Shown here: positions 54,448 through 64,000 of the stretch, one piece after another
How the letters are laid out: every line of letters begins with the position of its first letter
How positions within the stretch are numbered: the first letter of the stretch is position 1
Assembly (NCBI GenBank): GCA_030374805.1
Contig: JARGSG010000011.1
Coordinates: forward strand, 620,001-684,000
Length of the DNA: 64,000 nt
DNA from: Gracilaria gracilis
Lineage: Eukaryota; Rhodophyta; Florideophyceae; Gracilariales; Gracilariaceae
Reading direction: 5' to 3'
Made by a program: the position numbers and the translations under genes
The notes under the pieces: generated by a model
The model's input: only the letters and a program-made list of their open reading frames with translations
Told to the model about the DNA's origin: nothing
Databases searched by the model: none

Positions 54448-54449
54448 AA

Positions 54450-54590
54450 AGGCACAACCTGTGTCTGGGGTTTGGAAGCTCACGTGCTAGGCAGCGCGGG
54501 AGTGTGGTATGGAAAACCTCCATACCACTTCCGAGCCAGCAATGCAAGAAAGCTACACGTGCCAAGCTTGAACCGATTAAAATAATCGGG
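54450..54590 (+). repeat. Split repeat B1
   Basis: Contains CACGTGCTAGGCAGCGCGGG, a TGGTATGGA/TCCATACCA hairpin at 54505-54527, and ends CCGATTAAAATAAT. Matched by B2. Confidence 0.85.
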
Positions 54591-54760
54591 GTTTCGAGGC
54601 ACGCGGAAAAGAATTTATTTGCAGGTTCAAGCGCTGCTCTAAGCCGACCCGTCGTCGCCTCCGACGACCAGCTTCGGCGCGAGCGACGGCGGCTTGAAAC
54701 AGCGCCACTACCGGCGTTCTTCTTTTCCGTAGGCGCTTGCTCACTTTTCTTTCCCACCCT
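54590..54760 (+). repeat. Split repeat A2
   Basis: Internal copy of A1 placed directly after B1; same start TTTCGAGGCACGCGGAAAAG. Confidence 0.85.
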
Positions 54761-54794
54761 CTCACCACCCTCTAGGCTATAGCTTGCAGCGGCT

Positions 54795-54911
54795 TCCGGA
54801 AGCTCACAAGCTAGGCAGCGCGGGAGTGTGGTATGGAAAAGCTCCATACCACTTCCGGGCCAGCAATGCAAGAAAGCTACACGTGCCAAGCTTGAGCCGA
54901 TTAAAATAATA
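54795..54911 (+). repeat. Split repeat B2
   Basis: 3' terminal repeat: AAGCTCACAAGCTAGGCAGC, hairpin at 54829-54851, ending CCGATTAAAATAAT. Followed immediately by the hAT remnant. Confidence 0.85.
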
Positions 54912-54915
54912 TAGA

Positions 54916-57110
54916 CTACACTTCGGTCACAACCGTCATCTCGTCCATTGATGGCATCTGTTCCTCGGCAGCCAGTATATCTTCCCACTCATACTCTTTT
55001 GCTGGTTCCTCTGCGTCTGCTTCGGCATCGATAGCATCGTTGAGATCCATAAACGACGCTCCTAAACAATTTGGAGCACTATTTGAATCACTTCAAAGTT
55101 CGTGAGCAGTGCCATTTAGGAAAGTGTATTCCCGTTCCTTCCCCTTTTTCTCCTGCTGAGGAATAAATAGAAGACGATTGCAAGAGCAAAATATCATTTT
55201 CTGAACCTTTCCAGGGAGAAGACGGTTTCTCATTCGGGTTCGAATCTTCGCCTGCATGCTAAAACTGCGCTCAACGCTTGAAGAAGACGGACTCAGGCAG
55301 AGCAGGCGGAGCGCAAACTCCCTGGACAAAGATGATTTTGGCTCGTAGTGTAGCCAATAAGCAAATTGCAAGTTTGCGTACAATAACAGCGCTTCCTTAC
55401 CTCTCTCGTTCTCAGTCTGTGACTGCCATTTCAACCGCACACACGACCACTCCTGATAAATCCTCCTAACGGCTTTATCAATTCCGTCGAGAGGAGGTGG
55501 TCGTTCTGCCGCATGAAACACAGTCGAGCTGACAAACTTACGCAAATGTACAATTTTGTGTTCCTGGAAGTCATTTAAGTCTTTTTTCCACATCCAACAA
55601 GTACCCAACATAATGAACGGAGCACAACAATGATCGCCGTCTAGAAGAGCCTTTCTCAAGCTCGGTGAGCAGCTTCAAGACATCCTCACTCCGCCCTGCA
55701 GTGAAGAAGTCCGTCATCGGGGGTTGAAGAAGCTCATGTTCCAGCTCCCTTGTTGCCATATGTGCCTCAGATATTACAGGTGACTCGTCATCAAAAACAA
55801 GAAGGTATTGGCGCAGGGGACGTAGGATGTAATAGATGTCGGCACACACATCAAATAAAGCATCATTCTGTACCGTGGACTCAAACAAATCCCGTTTGTG
55901 CCTCATTCGAGGTCCCCATAGGATCGATTTGAAATCTTCACATTCGACCAGCTTTCGAAGGACCTCTCGAGCTCAAAGAAACGAACAAACCATTGATTCG
56001 GAAGACGCGAAACGTGTAGCTGCCATTTTTGTGGGCAGAATGGCGTACTTACATACCTTCATTCTTCCATAGGTATCTTACTCACGAGTTTTCGGTCTGC
56101 ATCCGGCGTTCATAAGCATCGCGTTTTGCTTATCTTTCAACGATTTGAAGCGAAAATACAGCTTAGGGTGGCTCCGCAACTCTGTCACCACATCTGATAC
56201 AGTCGATAAAATATCATCAAGCCAAGAGAGCCGCCCAATGTCCTGCATCAAAAGGTTTCCCAGATTTGTCTGATCCTGACATGCGGTAAAATTATCAAAC
56301 TTATCGGCAAGTATACGCTTCGCTTTTACACATGAACTGGTGTTGTCACTGACAACACCGCAGACGCGGTCCATGTCACCAAAGTGTTCCATTGATTCTG
56401 CGACAATACGAGCATAATAATCGGACATGCAACTGTCCCAGCCTGAGTAAAGCGACCTAAGCAAGAAGGTTCTTCGAGTTTTCTCTGTCCATGTGATTGA
56501 CAGAAGCACATTCACAACAGTCTCGTCATTTATGTCGGTCCAACCATCAGTAATAAGAGTCACGAACGTATTATAAAGAGCAAAAGACAGTGCTTTTTTA
56601 ACGCCACCAAGCACGGTTTTGTAGTACGCTTCAATGTTTTTTCCAACATCTGTGCCACAGTCAAAATCTGGAACGCAAAAGTGGGGTTTAGGAGGCGACA
56701 GATCTGGAAAAATTCATCGAAGCCCTCTTTGCGGCACAGTAGAGAGAACGAAAGCATGTAGTTCACAGTTTACCGTGTAACAAGGTTGTTCAGCTCGGAC
56801 TTTTTTCGGTAGGAGTCTAAACTGCCCTGCACCGTCTCCTTTGACTCATCTACAATAGAAAGTTTCCCTCTCGAATGCGACGCTGCATGTCGTGTGTTAC
56901 TCCCAGAAGAACCAAAATATGGAGACACGCTTCTTCTCAGGAGAATGGGACGGTTTGAACGGATTTCCAAAGAACTCTTCAGTGCTACCAAGGTTACACC
57001 GGTAGTACCGCGGCAGACCAGGTTCGAGGAGAAGGCGTTGCCTTGAATCCGCGGTGGTAAAATCACACCTAAGCAAATTTTGTCCGAACAGAGTAGCATT
57101 TAGAGTGATC
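54916..57110 (-). pseudogene. hAT-family transposase remnant
   Basis: Read leftward from about 57099. N-terminal part with a possible BED-finger remnant (SNTRHAASHSRGK); then LLNPTFAFQILTVAQML, frameshift near 56640, then TLITDGWTDINDETVVNVLL, VCGVVSDNTSSCVKAKRIL, ACQDQTNLGNLLMQDIGRLS (CxxH-like core; His replaced by Gln). A candidate 114-bp intron follows. Then LRPLRQYLLVFDDESPVISE, frameshift near 55655, and the dimerisation domain FALRLLCLSPSSSSVERSFS, RTRMRNRLL. A TGA at 55093 is followed in frame by an acidic tail (EYEWEDILAAEEQ) ending at 54916. The order of blocks is that of hAT transposases; stops and shifts show it is dead. Confidence 0.7.
55972..56085 (-). other. Candidate spliceosomal intron in the hAT transposase
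   Basis: On the minus strand GTGAGTAAG follows the exon end AACTC, and TTTCTTTGAG precedes CTCGAGAGG. Removing the 114 bp joins CRPKT to PREVLRKLVECEDF in frame and removes two stops. Length is a multiple of three. No transcript evidence. Confidence 0.45.
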
Positions 57111-57119
57111 GAAACAAAG

Positions 57120-58190
57120 TTCTTGTCACATCTTTCACAGAAATGGCGGAATTCTCCCCTCCCTGATTTTTGGACCAGACTGAGCGTTAAAAGCTCTCAC
57201 ACGAACCTTTTCCTCTTTTGACCTCGTCTCTGAATTGTTGCATCTGTAACTGGGTTTGAAACCCCCAAACTAGCGCTCTGAACAGGTTTAGAGCTAGCGG
57301 TGGCCTGTACACGCAAGGCAGATTTTGCACAAATGATCTATTCGTGTCGAGACGAGGCCGATAGAGGAAGAAAATACTGATTTGTAGGCATCCTCAATCG
57401 CTCTTAGTACGAACACGAGAAGCGGAGCGGCAATTCTTGAAAAGATTGAGAGCAAATGTATCGAACAACACAGCGTAGAGTAGTTGTGCAATCCCGTAAT
57501 TAAATTGAAGCAATAGACGATGGTTTTTCCTGAACACCGTGTTTCTAAATAAGCAAAAAACAAAGAATAAGTACGTCGTATCATAGAAAAAAATGATAGA
57601 TGTAAGAAAAGCATTGAAAAGAGATAGTGTGCTTGCGCAAAAAGGTTTGCAGCCATAAAAGTCAGCAAGTAAGCGTGGGTAATGGAAGGTTGTCTAAACA
57701 GAGTTTTGTCGGAGTAAAAGGCGGTGCAGTGGAGGACAAACGATTACCTAAGAACACACAGCAGCGAATCGATGCGGTGGATGGCAGAGGGCTCAAGCAA
57801 AGGGTATGAGAGTTTGAATAGCTGCTTGAGAGTATGCTCTACGTTGTGCATGACGCAGTGGCGTGTTAGCAGGCTTTGGAAGGTTAATCGCAGCCCGAAG
57901 TCTTCGAAAGTTTTTCGATTGGTTCGCGCTTGGCGTTCTTGCGCCAGCTTGCGCTGGTAACACCGCTCTCTGGTTAGCGGGGGGCGTATTTGGTACAGAA
58001 GGGGTCACGATAGAGTGCTCGATTGGGTAGTGCAAACTTCAATATAGCGCTACCCAAATCCCCATGGCACAATTTTGGCGGGATCTGGAGGGTTACCGAA
58101 ACTAACGGCCCTTCTGAACGATAAGCTCTGCCAAAACCTACCCAAAAAACCCCTCATTGCATCCAAAGCAGGCATTGCTCTGCTTTTAAT
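57120..58190. other. No gene recognised
   Basis: Short frames only. GCTAGCG-type fragments near 57270-57300 recall the large-element ends, but no wider homology is visible. Confidence 0.4.
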
Positions 58191-58204
58191 GTCTTAACAG
58201 CTCT

Positions 58205-59411
58205 CCAACACACAATTTCAAATAGCATCTACTCCAATCCCCAGAAATCTGAACGCACCAGACTTAATGTTGCCCAACAAATTGAGGCGGCACAACGACT
58301 TTCTACTGGGCACAATGCAGCTGCCTTTATACGCAAATATTGCCTCTCGCGCAGAACCATCACAACGGTGAAACAAAGGGCCCCTCGTCTTCTCAAAGAA
58401 GCTGAATCACACATTCTTTCTTTGAATCGCAAATCTATTCGTCCTCCGGCGTTTCCAGTCATTGAACAGCATCTCATGCAATTTGTTCACTTTGCACGAT
58501 CCATTAAGATGCCAGTGACACAAGCGACTTTGCATCACAGAGCGCTAATGATCAGAGATAAAATGATAGCAAACATGACTGAGAAAGAAAGCCTTGCAAT
58601 TCTTAAGCTGCAAAAATTCACTGCATCAATTGCATGGGTGCAAAAGTTCATCAAACATCACGCATTGCGATCCATTGCTCTACAGGGAGAAGCTGGTAGT
58701 GCTTCTGCAGTTCTTGTTGTCAAAGAGATGAAAAAACTAAGAGAGAAGCTCCAAAATTATGACGTTGACTGCATTTACAACGTTGTTGAAACTGGTATGT
58801 CCTTTAAACTTCTGCCCCGTCGCACCTATGTTCTTAAAGAAGAAGGAAAGAACACTGTCAGGGGAGCAGAACGCAACGCTTGGAAAATCCGGTATCGCCA
58901 TCTTCTTCTTAATAGGATCATGGTAGACATTGAAACGAGGCAGCAGAGAAGAGACAGTCACCAAGCACTGAAAGCTGCTACCAGAGGTATTCGTGAGGGT
59001 TTAGACCCTCATCTACTTGATGTTTCACATATGGTTGAAGAATTGTGGAGTTCTATAACACAGCAAACAATTGCTAGGTGTTGGGTTAAAGCAAGTTTAT
59101 TGCCATTACATCATGAGGCTTCTATTACGGCCAGTAAAGGCAAGATGGGAAAACATTCTGCGTTAGATGCAACAAAACAGGTGCCGGAGATGTTCAAACG
59201 TATTTCAATTTCGTTGGATCGTCGAGATCCTTTCTACGATCAAGTTGTTGAGCAAGTAGATGAGAAAGACATTGATAAGTGGTTTACAATTGAGGAGGAC
59301 CCAGAGGTATCAATTGCTGTCTTAGAAGATGTTTTAACTTTACAGGACAAGAATGAAGTTTATAATGCTGTAGATGATGATGAAACTGTGATGATGACGG
59401 TGAAACTGTAG
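58205..59411 (+). pseudogene. Second pogo/Tigger-type transposase, internally deleted
   Basis: Frame open from about 58205, without a clear ATG, to 59411. Psq-type helix-turn-helix (NVAQQIEAAQRLSTGHNAAA, YCLSRRTITTV), CENP-B-type helix-turn-helix (FPVIEQHLMQFVHFA, AWVQKFIKHHALRSIALQGE), then the DDE start CIYNVVETGMSFKLLPRRTY. The normal N-x-D-E-T-G is here N-V-V-E-T-G, so the first catalytic Asp is Val. After NAWKIRYRH the text jumps to a C-terminal block (MVEELWSSITQQTIARCWVKAS), so the central part of the catalytic domain with the second and third acids is missing. Non-functional, though the frame itself is long and open. Unrelated in sequence to the pogo element at 24.5 kb. Confidence 0.65.
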
Positions 59412-59981
59412 TCAACCCATACCTCCTGAAATTGATGTTCTGTATCACTTTTACTTTTTGGAAGAGTAGGCATTTAACAGTAATATAAGGGACATGTGCT
59501 ACCATTTGCGTTGAGCTCGACGTGCGTTTCTTGATGCGAAGAGAAGGAGCTTCAGAAACGTACGAGTCAGTTGTTGAGTACTGAACTGCGTCAGTAAAGG
59601 TTAAAGAGGCCCTCTCAACGTGGTTATCACTGGTCATTTGAATAACGCGCACTTCACAATAGTGCCCCACTACTGACTGTGGACGAGGGTGGCACTATAT
59701 CGTGTTACCCACTGTACGACCAACCTCAGTTCATGATCATCCAAAGTATTTGGAAATCATCTTTGCGTACCATGTGTATTGACCCGACATTCTGACTTCC
59801 TCGGAATCGCTTTGAATGCCACCTTCTGCATAGTAAATGGACGCTTTGAGCGATCCATCAGAAGTCTTCAACACGCCAGTGCCCACCTCTTGAGCGACGA
59901 CATTCAATTCCATGCCCCCATTAAAACCGCCGTAGAGCGAAGAACTGCACGTGAAACATTCCAGTCCGAACGCTCTCAGAG

Positions 59982-60281
59982 TTGTTCTCGGCAGGTCCAG
60001 AAATGGGCAAAGTGGTGGCGCCGGACGCCCTCCTTACCTTCAATATCAAAGAATGCGCCGCCTGTCAATCATATTCAAACAAGCGACCTACCAAATATGT
60101 CAATCACACTCAAGAGCAGATCATGGCGCGCTCTGAAGTGTGCACGCATCCCTTCGCCAATCTTTTCATTGGAAGAGGGGCATGTCCAATTCTTTTGTGC
60201 ACGGAATGTCGTTCGAAGAAAACAGTTTGGTCGGTAATATCAGATCCCAAACATTACGAAAACGGTCTCGTGCGGCGCTAG
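59982..60281 (+). pseudogene. Cys-rich ORF fragment, unknown
   Basis: Open frame with paired cysteines (ECAACQSYSNKRPTK and PILLCTECRSKK) about 45 residues apart, resembling a zinc ribbon. Frame changes around 59950-59980 and a stop at 60279 separate it from neighbouring frames. It may be the N-terminal part of the next ORF. Not recognised. Confidence 0.25.
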
Positions 60282-60439
60282 AATCTTAGAACAGACGAGT
60301 TCAGCCTCGAGCGGTTAAAGCGCCTCATGTTTGTTACATTTGCAAACAGCTTAAGGCCAGAGAAAAACATTCCGACATACCTAGCAGTTTACAGGCAACC
60401 AGTACACCGCGTCTGAATTTAGATCTGTTTGAAGTTCTG

Positions 60440-61192
60440 ATGGCCCGTGAAGATGTAAGAGCTACATTCTGTAGACAACTTCTTTTTAGATCGAATGTGT
60501 GCTCCGACGACGTGCAGTATCTTTTGCGGAACGTTGTTGAGATGCGCTTCTGCACATTGCATCACAACCAAACGAGGCATTCTGCAGAGGTTGCGTTTCG
60601 GGATGCAAAGTCCTTACGAGGTCTAACTGGAGGTTTCGGCGTTTTTTTTATAAACGGATGCACAGGGAAGAATAACACACTTCTTCCGCTTACTATTTTG
60701 AGGACTGACACGCTGGAGAACACAGAAAAGTACGGCGAATACATGGAACAGGTTTCCAGTCTTTCGGCTGGAGCTCTTAGTTTCGATGATGTCAGCGGAA
60801 AGCAAACGTGTGCGGTTTGTCGGTATATGATAACGAGAGGTGCTACGGGAAAAAGGCCTGGGTTCTATTTATCGATTTTGAATGATGCAGCAGATCGCTG
60901 TCTTGTCGACTGCATCCTTTACGCTTTAGATGATACGCCGTCAACTGTGGGGTACTGTAGAGTTGATGGAATCTCTGCATTGGCTGAACAACTTCGTTCC
61001 AAAGTTTTATGCCCATTCTCGACATCACGGAAATCTCGATTTCTGCCCGTCGCCGCCGCGTTGTCTTTACGAAGCGCGTTTAAAAAATGTTCTTCTTTTC
61101 CGTCTAAAGACGTCCATAGCAAAACTGTGGAGTCTCGCATTAGCCCAATACTTGCGTCGTACCGTTCCTCCGTTCTGCGAGCTCTTCATTGA
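60440..61192 (+). CDS. Unknown ORF
   Basis: 250 codons from the ATG at 60440; the frame is open some 130 bp upstream and there includes CYICKQLKAREKH, continuing the Cys-pair theme of the preceding fragment. Contains GGFGVFFINGCTGKNNTLLP and CAVCRYMITRG. No domain recognised. Could be the body of a zinc-ribbon protein or a decayed transposase. Coding status uncertain. Confidence 0.3.
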   Translation: MAREDVRATFCRQLLFRSNVCSDDVQYLLRNVVEMRFCTLHHNQTRHSAEVAFRDAKSLRGLTGGFGVFFINGCTGKNNTLLPLTILRTDTLENTEKYGEYMEQVSSLSAGALSFDDVSGKQTCAVCRYMITRGATGKRPGFYLSILNDAADRCLVDCILYALDDTPSTVGYCRVDGISALAEQLRSKVLCPFSTSRKSRFLPVAAALSLRSAFKKCSSFPSKDVHSKTVESRISPILASYRSSVLRALH

Positions 61193-62685
61193 TGTCCCTA
61201 TCCAAAAACCTCCTAAACAAGCGATGAGCGACGTCGAACCGAATAATTGCCACAACATGTTTTGCCGTACCTGTCCGGCGACATAATTTTATCCAATAGC
61301 ACAGACAGTCTTTACCTCTACAGTTTCCCTGTGACAGTTTCACCACAGAAATGTCATGACCAGAGACAGATATTGGTCCCAATAGTGTCGTAGAAATAAG
61401 GTGGCAACAACGGAGTTTATCATTAGCATTATGAGGTCTTTCGTGCAGGTTACCACCCCAGCGTGTGCGTAAACCATAAGAGTACTATCCCACCGACATT
61501 CTGGGCTCTTAAGTTCGGGAAAAGGTGGGTAGAGTTTTTGTCGGCGATTCACGGACATAATCTTTGTTATCCACAGCATGCGGCTTACTTATCAGCCAAA
61601 AAATGTCTGACAGAGAGGACGCAAAGTGCGGGAGACATGAAGCGTACTCCATGCACGGGAAAGGTGCGCAAAGAGCGCAACGATTAGGCGCGGTCTAAAC
61701 AAGCGTGAATGATCGCGTGAACGCCTATATACGGCCATTGATTGGCTTAGACGGCCTGGGGCATCAACGCCCGTGAACGCCCCGACGCAATTTCTTAGAG
61801 GCCTCAGAGCTATAAGCAAAACCCTTACGCCAACCGCATTGTCGCACTTGGTGATTATCTTACCAATCGTTTAAATTCAAAGAGAGTTGTTGGCCCCACG
61901 GATCCTGATGCGCTCTACGGTGAAGCTCGTGCATTATAGAAACACAGCGAAGACTACTTGGTATTGAGGCGTAAAGTGGAAGTAAAGGTGGAGAGCGCTA
62001 ATAAGATGACCTTTTGAGCCAAAACATGATTGGAAATATGGCTACTCTCGTTCGGCAGTAATCATGTGGCGCCGGTGTCGGATTTCAGAGTTTCACTATC
62101 AAAACTCAAGTAGATGGACGATTTGTCATGATTTTAGTGCAAGCGCCCGCACTAGCGATGAGAACTTGACAATCTCCTTGTGCTCTTCAAGTCCAGCACA
62201 TGCATCATTAGTAGATTGTAGTGGACAGTCTTGAAAATCAAGGGCGAAAAAGTCAAATCCAGAGCAAAAATGGTTCATAGTTGTTAATTTTTTTCGCACG
62301 GGAGCCCAAATTCAATGCACCTGTACTTTGCTTCCAACCACGATCATGATGGTTGGATGAAAAGTAGGGGTATAATACCGACGCAGAAAAGGACCACGCG
62401 TGGGACCGCAACAAGCGTCGGTCAGTTTAATTTACAGCGTCTTTATACCTTTAAACAGTCACGCGTTCACGCGTTCACGATCAAGGCTGGTTTAGACTGT
62501 GCCTTAGTCGATGAACATCAGAGTTTCGTTCACTTGAACCTGAAGAGTCTCAGGATCGTTCGATGCGATGACATTTTGTAACGGTGGGGAACATCTCAGG
62601 TCACTGCGAGCACTGCGCAGCACCATGTTTTTGGCGCAGCGAATATGGCCTACCAAGCTCTCTTTCGAAATAATGTAAATTATTT
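61193..62685. other. No gene recognised
   Basis: Short frames on both strands without domains. No terminal repeats identified for the preceding ORF. Confidence 0.45.
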
Positions 62686-62793
62686 TTATCGGTCAAGCTT
62701 TGGGTCAGAAGTCTTTCTTGCCTTGCTGGCGTGAGACCAGGAACATGGAGCTTAGCCATGTTCCCTCCTTGGGCTGCTTAGCCCAAGTTCTTC
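62686..62793 (-). repeat. Split repeat B2 of the second element
   Basis: GGTCAAGCTTTGGGTCAGAA through CCAAGTTCTTCC on the plus strand, about 90% identical to 63004-63113. Contains the GGAACATGG/CCATGTTCC hairpin at 62740-62764. Confidence 0.85.
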
Positions 62794-62829
62794 CCGTTGT
62801 GCCAGCGCAAGCCATAGCCTGGGAGTGGT

Positions 62830-62995
62830 CGGGTGAGAGAAAGCAAAGCTAAACCCGAGAGCACGCGAAAAAAGAGTGAGAGCAGGTCACTCGCCGGTTC
62901 GAGGAGCTGGCGGCGGCGATGCAGCGCGGCGGCGGTGAGCTCCACGGATCGGCGCTTGACCTACAAACAAATTCTTTTCCGCGTGCCTCGAAATC
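62830..62995 (-). repeat. Split repeat A2 of the second element
   Basis: Reverse complement begins TTTCGAGGCACGCGGAAAAG and GAATTTGTTTGTAGGTCAAG, homologous to A1/A2 of the first element at the start and more diverged after that. Confidence 0.8.
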
Positions 62996-63003
62996 CTATT
63001 ATT

Positions 63004-63113
63004 TTAATCGGTCAAGCTTTGGGTCAGAAGGCTTTCTTGCCTTGCCGGCGTGAGACCAGGAACATGGAGCTTATCCATGTTCTCTTTTTGGGCTGCTTAG
63101 CCGAAGTTCTTCC
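63004..63113 (-). repeat. Split repeat B1 of the second element
   Basis: Internal partner of B2, with hairpin GAACATGG/CCATGTTC at 63060-63082. Lies between A2 and the recombinase stop codon. Confidence 0.85.
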
Positions 63114-63133
63114 ATTCCCGATCAAAGGCTTTC

Positions 63134-64000
63134 TTAGGCATCACTGCGATAGCGATTAACAGTGAAAAGAAGCCTATTAGACAGCTGAGAGATTTTGTTG
63201 CGCTCATTTGCACCAATATTCATTTTCATCAACCATGCCCTACCAGTAGTTAAGTAATGTCTTAACGATGACACAGACGTCCATCTTCTAATTAAGGCTA
63301 TATCTCTTGCTGGCTTTCCTGTCATGAAGTCATGCAAAGCCCCACCAATTCTTGCTGGATGAGACGTAATGCGCAAATGTGACAGCTTTAGGTCCTTTAC
63401 CGCTTCCTTCAGCTGAGTAGCGTACTTCGGGTATTTGATGACGAACATGTTCTGTCGTACACCTTTGACTTTCTTCCAAAAGCAGCAAATAACTGCACTG
63501 CAAGTTGCATCAGAGATAGGAACGAATTGTAGAGGGCCGGTCTTAGTGTTTTCGATTGCAACTCCAGCCATATTAGGTCCGTAACCTGCGACCCGTGGGT
63601 CACCCGGAGGGGCAAAGTTGCTATTCAGCAACGAAAGAGATTCGTTGACGCGAAGATATCCACCCCATGAGGCGGCTAGACAAACGGCAGCTTGACTGTG
63701 GCCTAGCTGAAGTAGTTGCATAATCAGTGCGTATGAAATTTCTCTAGTCAAGGGGGTGGCGGGTTGGGGTTTATGACACTTTTTCCAACCTTTGAGGCTT
63801 CTGTGGGTCAATGGAAGTCTGTTCTTTGTCCTTGCATCCACTATGTACAATTCGCATACCATATTCACCATTTCCTGCTTCCGTCCGGCTCTTGGGTTTT
63901 CGTCGAAAAGGCTCTGGATAGGCCCTTCGATTGTTTCGTCGAGTTTGTAGAAGGAGTCAAAATTGTTGGTGTACATAGCAGCAAACTTGTCCAGGGCGTT
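63134..64000 (-). CDS. Tyrosine recombinase of the second element (partial)
   Basis: Stop at 63134; the frame is still open at the window end (LDKFAAMYTNNFD), so the N-terminus is cut. Catalytic set: WGGYLRVNESLSLLNSN (first Arg), SHPARIGGALHDFMTGKPAR (HxxR), IALIRRWTSVSSLRHYLTTG (Trp and Tyr). All catalytic positions are present. Closely related to 53545-54447. The visible part has no stop or shift. Confidence 0.85.
   Translation of the reverse strand, partial: NALDKFAAMYTNNFDSFYKLDETIEGPIQSLFDENPRAGRKQEMVNMVCELYIVDARTKNRLPLTHRSLKGWKKCHKPQPATPLTREISYALIMQLLQLGHSQAAVCLAASWGGYLRVNESLSLLNSNFAPPGDPRVAGYGPNMAGVAIENTKTGPLQFVPISDATCSAVICCFWKKVKGVRQNMFVIKYPKYATQLKEAVKDLKLSHLRITSHPARIGGALHDFMTGKPARDIALIRRWTSVSSLRHYLTTGRAWLMKMNIGANERNKISQLSNRLLFTVNRYRSDA

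Larger units (their letters stand above)
48949..54911 (+). mobile_element. DIRS/Ngaro/PAT-class tyrosine-recombinase retrotransposon
   Basis: About 6 kb. The structure A1 (48949-49110), Gag, reverse transcriptase-RNase H, tyrosine recombinase, B1, A2, B2 is the split-direct-repeat layout of PAT/Ngaro-type YR retrotransposons, which integrate by recombination of a circular intermediate without target duplication. A1 and A2 match closely, as do B1 and B2. Gag has one stop, pol two stops and a long C homopolymer, while the recombinase ORF is intact. The right end abuts the stop codon of a hAT transposase remnant; the left end abuts the acidic ORF. Confidence 0.85.
62686..64000 (-). mobile_element. 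Second DIRS/Ngaro/PAT-class element, minus strand, cut by window end
   Basis: Reading on the minus strand: tyrosine recombinase (from the window end to 63134), B1 (63113-63004), A2 (62995-62830), B2 (62793-62686). A2 shares TTTCGAGGCACGCGGAAAAG with the first element, and the B/A junction TTAAAATAAT is also shared, so the two elements are one family. The remaining ORFs and A1 would lie beyond the window. Confidence 0.8.

Noticed and set aside
54590-54760. Simple LTR pair (A1 and A2 as LTRs)
   Set aside because: A2 is internal and flanked by the B1 and B2 pair, and the element encodes a tyrosine recombinase and no DDE integrase; split direct repeats explain it better.
57294-57668. Minus-strand ORF of 124 codons
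   Set aside because: Phe/Leu/Ser-rich product without a domain, non-conserved and surrounded by non-coding DNA.
62315-62581. Plus-strand ORF of 88 codons
   Set aside because: No domain, no copy elsewhere in the window, and a length expected by chance.

Overview
The window is eukaryotic nuclear DNA. A tRNA-Ala gene carries an intron at the canonical 37/38 position, a 1,865-codon Sec7/BIG ARF-GEF reads through without introns, and a NUP50-like nucleoporin lies at the left edge. Together with at least six classes of eukaryotic transposon these point to a compact, intron-poor protist or alga that has been heavily invaded by mobile elements. A red alga such as a florideophyte would fit, but no sequence here proves the taxon.

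Layout. Positions 1-9,300 are the host gene island: NUP50-like (minus, cut by the window edge), tRNA-Ala(CGC), SEC7/BIG, a doubtful low-complexity ORF and an Rpr2/Rpp21-like RNase P/MRP subunit. Positions 9,300-11,640 are non-coding and become strongly AT-rich. Positions 11,640-16,107 hold a short orphan ORF, a broken Gag-like ORF and a convergent chromodomain ORF. Positions 16,108-41,842 are one very large symmetrical structure. Two diverged copies (about 8-10 kb each) of an unusual mobile element stand in inverted orientation and share the same outer terminus. Each encodes a coiled-coil protein, a captured ketopantoate-reductase/6PGDH-like Rossmann protein, a large protein with a 2OG-Fe(II)-oxygenase-like HxD...H...R signature, and a protein of unknown N-terminus. 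In the right copy that last protein runs on in one frame into a beta-class DNA amino-methyltransferase and a SET domain. Between the two divergent genes of each copy lies an array of about 75-bp near-perfect hairpins plus about 121-bp tandem repeats. The space between the copies holds a pogo-like DNA transposon with terminal inverted repeats and a KDZ/Plavaka-type transposase remnant. Positions 41,843-48,926 hold a Mutator-like transposase (broken at its 3' end by the right copy), a Ulp1-type protease and an acidic ORF. Positions 48,949-54,911 are a nearly complete DIRS/Ngaro/PAT-class tyrosine-recombinase retrotransposon with the diagnostic A1-ORFs-B1-A2-B2 split repeats. After it come a hAT transposase remnant, a second pogo-like remnant that has lost its first catalytic aspartate, an unknown ORF pair, and (62,686 to the window end, minus strand) a second DIRS-class element of the same family.

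The most unusual system is the inverted pair at 16,108-41,842: a mobile element whose cargo looks like DNA/chromatin modification enzymes (methyltransferase, SET, 2OG-Fe oxygenase-like) plus a metabolic Rossmann enzyme, organised around a hairpin array. Both copies are decayed, but they are damaged at different places. Comparing them shows which stops are mutations and implies that these proteins were once made.
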